Positions 59,465-64,000 of a DNA stretch of 64,000 bases are shown here, piece after piece. Position numbers and translations under genes: made by a program. How positions within the stretch are numbered: the first letter of the stretch is position 1; each line of letters opens with the position of its first letter. The notes beneath the pieces are model-generated. The model ran no database searches. It saw only the letters and a list, made by a program, of their open reading frames with translations, and was not told the DNA's origin. The DNA is taken from contig JAJPII010000015.1 in assembly GCA_021324825.1 (NCBI GenBank), forward strand, positions 85,592 to 149,591, given 5' to 3'. The DNA is from Spartobacteria bacterium (lineage in GTDB: Bacteria > Verrucomicrobiota > Verrucomicrobiia > Chthoniobacterales > Chthoniobacteraceae).

Positions 59465-62059
59465 TCATTCGGAGACTCGGCCGACCATCGCCAGGCAGCG
59501 CGTCACGAGCGTCGTCCAACCGTTCTGGTGCGCCGCGCCAAGGCCGCGCCCGGTGTCGCCGTGGAAATATTCGTTGAAGAGCAGGAGATCGCGCCAGTTG
59601 GGGTCGTTTGCATAGCGGGGATCGCCGCCGTTGCACGGCCGGTTTCCCCGCTCGTCCGGCAGAAAGATCGAACCCAGGCGGCGGCTTATCTCCAGCGCCA
59701 CCTCGCCCAGGTTCATCATCTTTCCCGAGCCGGCGGGGCATTCCACGCGGAGCGTGTCGCCGTAAAAATGGTGGTAGCGTTCCATCGCCTCGACGAACAG
59801 GTAGTTGATCGGAAACCAGACAGGCCCGCGCCAGTTCGAATTGCCGCCGAAGAGTCCGCTGCGGGATTCCGCCGGTTCGTAGCATATGTGGTATTCCTCG
59901 CCCGAAAGTTGCACGCAGTACGGCGTGTCCCGGTAAGCTGCGGAGAGCGATCGCAAACCGTGGGGCGAGAGAAATTCCTTCTCATCCAAAACATAACGGA
60001 GCACCCGCAGGAGCCTTTCGCGCGAGGGAATCGCCAGCAGCCTGTGGTCGTGTGCGCCTCCCGTTTCCATATAGGAGATATGGGCCGCGAGGTCTTTCCT
60101 GTTGTCCAAAAACCACTTCATCCGCTTGCTGAATCCCGGCAGTCGCGCGATGACGTCCTGCTCCAGGACTTCGACCGCCAGCAGCGGTATGACCCCGACC
60201 AGCGAACGGACGCGGAGCGGCGTCTGCCTGCCGTCGAGGAGCATCTGGTCGTAGTAAAACCCGTCCTCCTCGTTCCACAGGCCGCCGTCGCCCAACGAAT
60301 TCATGGCGTCGACGATCTGGACGAAATGCTCGAAAAATTTGGAGGCGATGTCTTCATAAGCCGGATTGGTCATCGCCAGTTCCAGCGCCATCGAAAGCAT
60401 CGTCCCGCAATAGCACGCCATCCACGCGGTGCCGTCCGCCTGTTCGAGCGCTTCACCGTTCGGCAGCGGTTTCGAGCGGTCGAAGATGCCGATGTTATCC
60501 AGCCCCAGGAAGCCGCCGCCGAAAATCTGTTTGCCGTTGATGTCCTTCCGGTTGATCCACCAGGTGAAGTTGATGAGCAACTTCGGGAATATCCGCTCCA
60601 GGAACAGGACGTCGCGCTCGCCTTGGGGCGCGGTTATCTTATAGGTTCGCCAGCACGCCCACGCGTGCACCGGCGGATTCACGTCGGAGAAATTCCATTC
60701 GTAAGCCGGTATCTGGCCGTTCGCGTTGGTGTACCATTCGCGCAGGAAGAGCACGAGCTGCGACTTGGCGAAATCGGGGTCAATCCGCGAAAAGGGGATC
60801 ATGTGAAACGCCAGGTCCCAGGCGGCGTACCACGGGTATTCCCATTTGTCGGGCATGGAGATGACATCGTTGTTGAAGAGGTGCTTCCAGTCCGCGTTGC
60901 GGCTTCGCGCGTGGCCGGGCGGAGGCGCGGGCAAGGCGGGATCGCCCTTCAGCCAATCCTCGACGATGTAGTGGTAGAACTGCTTCGACCAGAGCAGCCC
61001 CGCGTACGCCTGGCGGACGACCTGCCGTTGCGCCTGCGTGCAGCCCCCGGGGATTTTCGCGTCGTAAAATTCATCCGCCTCCCGGATGCGCGCGGCGAAG
61101 ACATCCTCGAAAGCCTGGCCGAACGGCTCCGCCGGAAGCGAAGGCGCCAGCCGCAGCCGAAACGTGATCGAGCCGCGCGCGGGGACCTCCAGCCGGTAAT
61201 GGGCCGCGGCCTTCGTGCCAAATGCTTCGGGATTCACCGCGCCCTCGTCGCCCTTGATCAGGTATTCATGAAAAGCGTCCTTCGCGTAACGGGACAGCCC
61301 TTTGGTCTCATTGTCGGTAAAAAGAAAACGCTCGCAGTGCGTTTCCACCGCGAGATGAAATTCCCCCAACGTCGGATGGGACGCGCGCAAACCGCCTTCG
61401 ATGCGCGGTTTCGCCCCGCCCGCCCAACTCCACGTATTCCGGGCCCAAAGCGTCGGGAGCACGTGAAGCGTCGCCGCGTCCGGGCCGCGATTGGCGACCG
61501 TCAGCCGGATGAGGATGTCATCGCAATCCGCCTTCGCGTACTCGGCGAAGACGTCGAAGTAGCGGTCTTCGTCGAACACGCCCGAGTCGATCAGCTCAAA
61601 CTCCGGGTCGTCCTTGCCGCGGCGGCGGTTTTCCTCGACCAGGCGTTCGTAAGGGAATGCGGCCTGCGGGTATTTGTAGAGACCTTTGAGATAGGAATGC
61701 GTGGGAGTCGAGTCGAGGTAGTAGTAGCACTCCTTCACATCCTCGCCGTGGTTGCCCTCCGGATTGGACAGTCCGAAGAGCCGCTCCTTCAGAATGGGAT
61801 CGCGTCCATTCCAGAGCGCCACCGCGAAACAAAGCCTGCACTCGCGGTCGCAGACGCCGAGCAGGCCGTCCTCTCCCCAGCGGTACGCGCGCGACCGCGC
61901 GTGGTCGTGGTTGAAATAGGCCCATGCGTCGCCCGTGGCCGAGTAATCCTCCCGCACCGTCCCCCATTGCCGCTCGGAAAGATACGGCCCCCAGCGCTTC
62001 CAATTTTTGGAACGCCCCGCGTCCTCCCGCAAACGGACCAGCTCCGCCAGGTCACCCAT
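59465..62059 (-). CDS. GH63-type glucosidase (MGH1-like)
   Basis: An 864-residue (alpha/alpha)6-barrel glycoside hydrolase. Features include [20 protein letters not shown] near the start, [40 protein letters not shown] (general acid/base region) and [16 protein letters not shown]. Bacterial members hydrolyse alpha-glucosides such as glucosylglycerate- or kojibiose-type molecules. No signal peptide, so probably cytosolic. It follows the glucose dehydrogenase gene by 4 nt, suggesting glucose release then oxidation. Confidence 0.88.
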   Translation of the reverse strand: MGDLAELVRLREDAGRSKNWKRWGPYLSERQWGTVREDYSATGDAWAYFNHDHARSRAYRWGEDGLLGVCDRECRLCFAVALWNGRDPILKERLFGLSNPEGNHGEDVKECYYYLDSTPTHSYLKGLYKYPQAAFPYERLVEENRRRGKDDPEFELIDSGVFDEDRYFDVFAEYAKADCDDILIRLTVANRGPDAATLHVLPTLWARNTWSWAGGAKPRIEGGLRASHPTLGEFHLAVETHCERFLFTDNETKGLSRYAKDAFHEYLIKGDEGAVNPEAFGTKAAAHYRLEVPARGSITFRLRLAPSLPAEPFGQAFEDVFAARIREADEFYDAKIPGGCTQAQRQVVRQAYAGLLWSKQFYHYIVEDWLKGDPALPAPPPGHARSRNADWKHLFNNDVISMPDKWEYPWYAAWDLAFHMIPFSRIDPDFAKSQLVLFLREWYTNANGQIPAYEWNFSDVNPPVHAWACWRTYKITAPQGERDVLFLERIFPKLLINFTWWINRKDINGKQIFGGGFLGLDNIGIFDRSKPLPNGEALEQADGTAWMACYCGTMLSMALELAMTNPAYEDIASKFFEHFVQIVDAMNSLGDGGLWNEEDGFYYDQMLLDGRQTPLRVRSLVGVIPLLAVEVLEQDVIARLPGFSKRMKWFLDNRKDLAAHISYMETGGAHDHRLLAIPSRERLLRVLRYVLDEKEFLSPHGLRSLSAAYRDTPYCVQLSGEEYHICYEPAESRSGLFGGNSNWRGPVWFPINYLFVEAMERYHHFYGDTLRVECPAGSGKMMNLGEVALEISRRLGSIFLPDERGNRPCNGGDPRYANDPNWRDLLLFNEYFHGDTGRGLGAAHQNGWTTLVTRCLAMVGRVSE

Positions 62060-62063
62060 CCCT

Positions 62064-63167
62064 CTACTTCGCGATGGCGATGACGTTCTTTATTCCCCCG
62101 GCCCCGCCCATCAGGAGGTCTTTGAAATTCTCCATGGCGTAACGCCCCGTGATGAGGCCGGAAGCCGCGCCGGGCCAGCGTTCCTTGAATTTGCCCAAAT
62201 CCTCGATGGCCGCGCCGTAGGCCGATTTGCCGGCGTTGACGGAGCCGTAGACCACCTGGTTTTTCAAGACGAGATTCCGCATGATCGTGTCGGTATCCAG
62301 ATCGATCGGCCCCTTGCGTCCGGGCACCCCGGTGAAAATGAAGACGCCGTTCGAACCAAGCGAGGCAAGCGTGTCAAACGCGAACTTCGACGCTCCGGTC
62401 GCTTCATACACGAGGTCGATATTCCCGACCTTCTCCGCCAGTTGCGGGATCGTGCAGCCCTCCGACTCGACATAGACGCCGCCGATGGATGCGACAAAGT
62501 CCGCCTGCACTTTCGAGCCGCGCGAATAGACATACGTCTTGAATCCGGCCACGAGCAGGGTCATCGCGCCCAAAAGGCCCACCGGCCCCGCGCCCAGGAC
62601 GACCGCCCGGTGTTCGTATCCCGAACCCTCCGCGGGAATCCCCCACGGCAGGCGCTTCTGAACCTGCCACACTTCGCTCACCGCTTTTTCCGCGATGGTC
62701 AGCGGCTCGGTGAGAACCGCGACGTCGCGCAACGCCGCGGGGACGGGGTTCATATAGGTCACGTCATCCACCACGAACTCCGTCATGAACCCGTGCATCT
62801 GCTTTATGCCCCGCTCCTTGAAGCCGCCGGTCAGGCAGAAATCCTGGCGTCCCGCCCGGCACGGGAAGCAGTCGGGGTGGTCGCAAGGCCGCCGCACCAT
62901 CGTCACCACGAGATCGCCCGGCTTCAGGCTGCCCACTTCCTTGCCGACCTCCGCCACTTCCCCCAGCGATTCGTGCCCAAGCACGAGGTAATCCGAACCG
63001 TCCGGCGGCGTCCCGTAGTCGAACTGGCAAATCTCCTTGTCCGTGCCGCAGACGCCGACTTCCAATATGCGCAGCTTCACCTGCGTCGGCGTCTCGATGG
63101 CTGGCTCCGGGTGGTTGTCGATCAACTTGACTTCGCGGGTGTTTGGAAAAACGGCTATCGCTTTCAT
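62064..63167 (-). CDS. gdh: Glucose 1-dehydrogenase (zinc-dependent MDR family)
   Basis: A 367-residue medium-chain dehydrogenase. [17 protein letters not shown] and [13 protein letters not shown] hold the catalytic zinc site; [19 protein letters not shown] is the structural zinc loop of the archaeal-type glucose dehydrogenases; [15 protein letters not shown] binds NAD(P). It oxidises glucose (or related aldose) to lactone. It is the first gene of a two-gene unit with the GH63 glucosidase. Confidence 0.88.
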   Translation of the reverse strand: MKAIAVFPNTREVKLIDNHPEPAIETPTQVKLRILEVGVCGTDKEICQFDYGTPPDGSDYLVLGHESLGEVAEVGKEVGSLKPGDLVVTMVRRPCDHPDCFPCRAGRQDFCLTGGFKERGIKQMHGFMTEFVVDDVTYMNPVPAALRDVAVLTEPLTIAEKAVSEVWQVQKRLPWGIPAEGSGYEHRAVVLGAGPVGLLGAMTLLVAGFKTYVYSRGSKVQADFVASIGGVYVESEGCTIPQLAEKVGNIDLVYEATGASKFAFDTLASLGSNGVFIFTGVPGRKGPIDLDTDTIMRNLVLKNQVVYGSVNAGKSAYGAAIEDLGKFKERWPGAASGLITGRYAMENFKDLLMGGAGGIKNVIAIAK

Positions 63168-63203
63168 GCTCCTGTTGTAATCCCCCGCGACGGGAAAAAG
63201 TAG

Positions 63204-63232
63204 TTGAATCTTTTACGGGCCCCGCGTAGCAT
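63204..63232 (+). promoter_or_regulatory. Candidate promoter of leuA leader
   Basis: TTGAAT at 63204-63209 and TAGCAT at 63227-63232 with a 17-nt spacer. Transcription would start near 63239-63242, at or just before the leader-peptide ATG, so the leader could be translated from a leaderless transcript. Confidence 0.45.
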
Positions 63233-63241
63233 CCTCCCCTG

Positions 63242-63307
63242 ATGACAGCGCGTTTTTACAGCCAGTCGGTTCCCGCCTCGGGACGTTCCGCGCTCCTTCT
63301 TCTTTAA
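63242..63307 (+). CDS. leuL: Candidate Leu-rich leader peptide of leuA
   Basis: ATG 63242 encodes a 21-residue peptide, [20 protein letters not shown] plus a final Leu, ending in four consecutive Leu codons (CTC CTT CTT CTT) before TAA. It lies 73 nt before leuA. The following RNA can form a stem pairing 63317-63330 with 63363-63378, which hides the leuA ribosome site GGGGAG (63368-63373), and an alternative stem 63309-63317/63340-63348. This is the hallmark of ribosome-mediated attenuation, here apparently at translation level because no U-tract follows. Confidence 0.6.
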   Translation: MTARFYSQSVPASGRSALLLL

Positions 63308-63308
63308 A

Positions 63309-63378
63309 CGGCGGCTGGCTGCTCCTGTGGAGGCGGCTTCAGCCGTCGAACCCCGAACCTTTCCACAGGGGAGCAGCC
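63309..63378 (+). promoter_or_regulatory. leuA attenuator-like competing RNA stems
   Basis: Two mutually exclusive structures: stem A CGGCGGCTG (63309-63317) with CAGCCGTCG (63340-63348), one G-U pair; stem B GGCTGCTCCTGTGG (63317-63330) with CCACAGGGGAGCAGCC (63363-63378), which contains the leuA Shine-Dalgarno. A ribosome paused on the Leu codons would cover the 5' arm of stem A. Which structure it favours, and hence the sign of control, is not settled by inspection. Confidence 0.55.
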
Positions 63379-63380
63379 TT

Positions 63381-64000
63381 ATGTCCGACAAAGTAATCAT
63401 CTTCGACACGACGTTGCGCGACGGCGAGCAATGCCCCGGCGCGTCCATGAATCTGCGGGAAAAAATGGAAGTGGCCCGGCAACTGGCGCGGCTCGGCGTG
63501 GATGTCATCGAGGCCGGCTTCCCGATCATCAGCGAGGGGGACTTCGAAGCCGTTTCCAGGATTGCCGCGGAAGTCGACGGCCCGATCATCGCCGGCCTGG
63601 CGCGCTGCGTCGCCGCCGACATCGACGCCGCCGGCGCCGCCGTCAAGCCCGCCCGGGAACGCGGGCGCATCCACGTCTTCCTGGCGACATCGAAAATCCA
63701 CCGCGAATTCAAACTGAAGCGCGCGCATGAGGAAATCGTGCGCATGGCCGTCGACGGGGTGAAGCGGGCGCGCGCCCTGGTCAGGGACGTGGAATTCTCC
63801 CCCGAAGACGCCTCGCGCACCGAGCCGGAATTCCTGGCCCAGGTGGTCGAAGCCGCCATCGGCGCCGGCGCAACGACCGTCAACATCCCGGACACCGTCG
63901 GCTTCGCCGTGCCCGAGCAGTACGCGGAACTGATCCGCTACCTGTTCGACAATGTTAAAAACATAGGCGACGCCATCGTCAGCGTCCACTGCCACAACGA
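63381..64000 (+). CDS. leuA: 2-isopropylmalate synthase (partial, runs off window)
   Basis: The first 206 residues of LeuA, which condenses 2-oxoisovalerate and acetyl-CoA in leucine synthesis. [19 protein letters not shown] (residues 7-25) is the HMGL-like catalytic and metal site (D9). [25 protein letters not shown] and VSVHCHN match LeuA, distinguishing it from homocitrate synthase. GGGGAG at 63368 precedes ATG 63381. The C-terminal regulatory domain lies beyond the window. Confidence 0.92.
   Translation, partial: MSDKVIIFDTTLRDGEQCPGASMNLREKMEVARQLARLGVDVIEAGFPIISEGDFEAVSRIAAEVDGPIIAGLARCVAADIDAAGAAVKPARERGRIHVFLATSKIHREFKLKRAHEEIVRMAVDGVKRARALVRDVEFSPEDASRTEPEFLAQVVEAAIGAGATTVNIPDTVGFAVPEQYAELIRYLFDNVKNIGDAIVSVHCHN

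Noticed and set aside
63316..63345. Fifth copy of the hairpin repeat near leuA
   Set aside because: GAGGCGGCTTCAGCCG shares a few bases with the repeat core but lacks the palindrome length, GTTGTAG flank and terminal ends; it is better explained as part of the leuA leader stems.

Overview
The window is high-G+C, gene-dense bacterial chromosome, almost certainly Gram-negative. It carries apolipoprotein N-acyltransferase, arabinose-5-phosphate isomerase (KDO/LPS branch), TonB-ExbB-ExbD-like genes and lipobox proteins. Exosortase/EpsI with a PEP-CTERM protein, two small conserved proteins I associate with Verrucomicrobiota (21747-22022 and 50901-51203), and the overall gene style suggest a member of Verrucomicrobiota or a PVC relative. 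That placement is inferred from gene content, not from a marker-gene tree. No rRNA, tRNA, CRISPR array, prophage or transposase was seen.

Layout. 1-1253: fluoride channel crcB with a DUF190 gene cut by the window edge, then hpt. 1369-2127: PEP-CTERM surface protein. 2199-6248: TCA block sucC-VOC-sucD-citrate synthase-lipoprotein. 6257-7069: a GxxExxY PD-(D/E)XK protein beside a duplicated palindromic repeat. 7087-8190: MGDG-synthase-like glycosyltransferase. 8261-13556: a tightly packed six-gene operon centred on peptidoglycan recycling (amidase, SDR, HAD, Mpl, M14 carboxypeptidase, RuvX). 13679-20842: SulP transporter, truA, exosortase and EpsI, membrane metalloprotease, EF-P, KdsD. 20874-21743: two receiver-only response regulators behind a near-perfect sigma-54 promoter. 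22074-27651: HAD phosphatase, PIG-L deacetylase, queG, aroK, cold-shock protein, purE-purK. 27667-33218: PilZ-like protein, VTT membrane protein, homocysteine methyltransferase-like protein, OppC-OppB permeases, ExbB-ExbD-TonB. 33266-37709: 2OG-Fe(II) oxygenase and GT9 glycosyltransferase in one frame separated only by TAG, then rplI, dnaB and a lipase-like protein.

37775-43385 is an unusual polyamine-type cluster: a DUF4178 protein with two zinc ribbons, a multi-TM aminopropyltransferase, a Tat-exported FAD amine-oxidase-like lipoprotein and SpeD. 43389-44701 adds a pyrimidine-dimer glycosylase and a rhodanese-YceI fusion. 44702-47230 is an A+T-richer island that looks acquired: nested inverted repeats, a promoter, a polymorphic-toxin-like protein, a candidate immunity gene and a frameshifted secreted protein. 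47255-59464 holds proB, an RlmI-like methyltransferase, phosphoglucomutase, lnt, rnr (overlapping lnt tail to tail), a CBS protein, OppC-OppD, a serine hydrolase and a GT4. 59465-64000 holds a GH63-type glucosidase with glucose dehydrogenase, and the start of leuA behind a candidate Leu-codon leader peptide.

An interspersed hairpin repeat family (core AGGCGGCTGTGCCAGCCGCCT) occurs at four loci. Three are convergent gene junctions, so it may serve as a bidirectional terminator. The best leads for new biology are the DUF4178/aminopropyltransferase/oxidase cluster, the toxin-immunity island, the start-less GT9 behind TAG, the leuA leader and the sigma-54-driven receiver pair.
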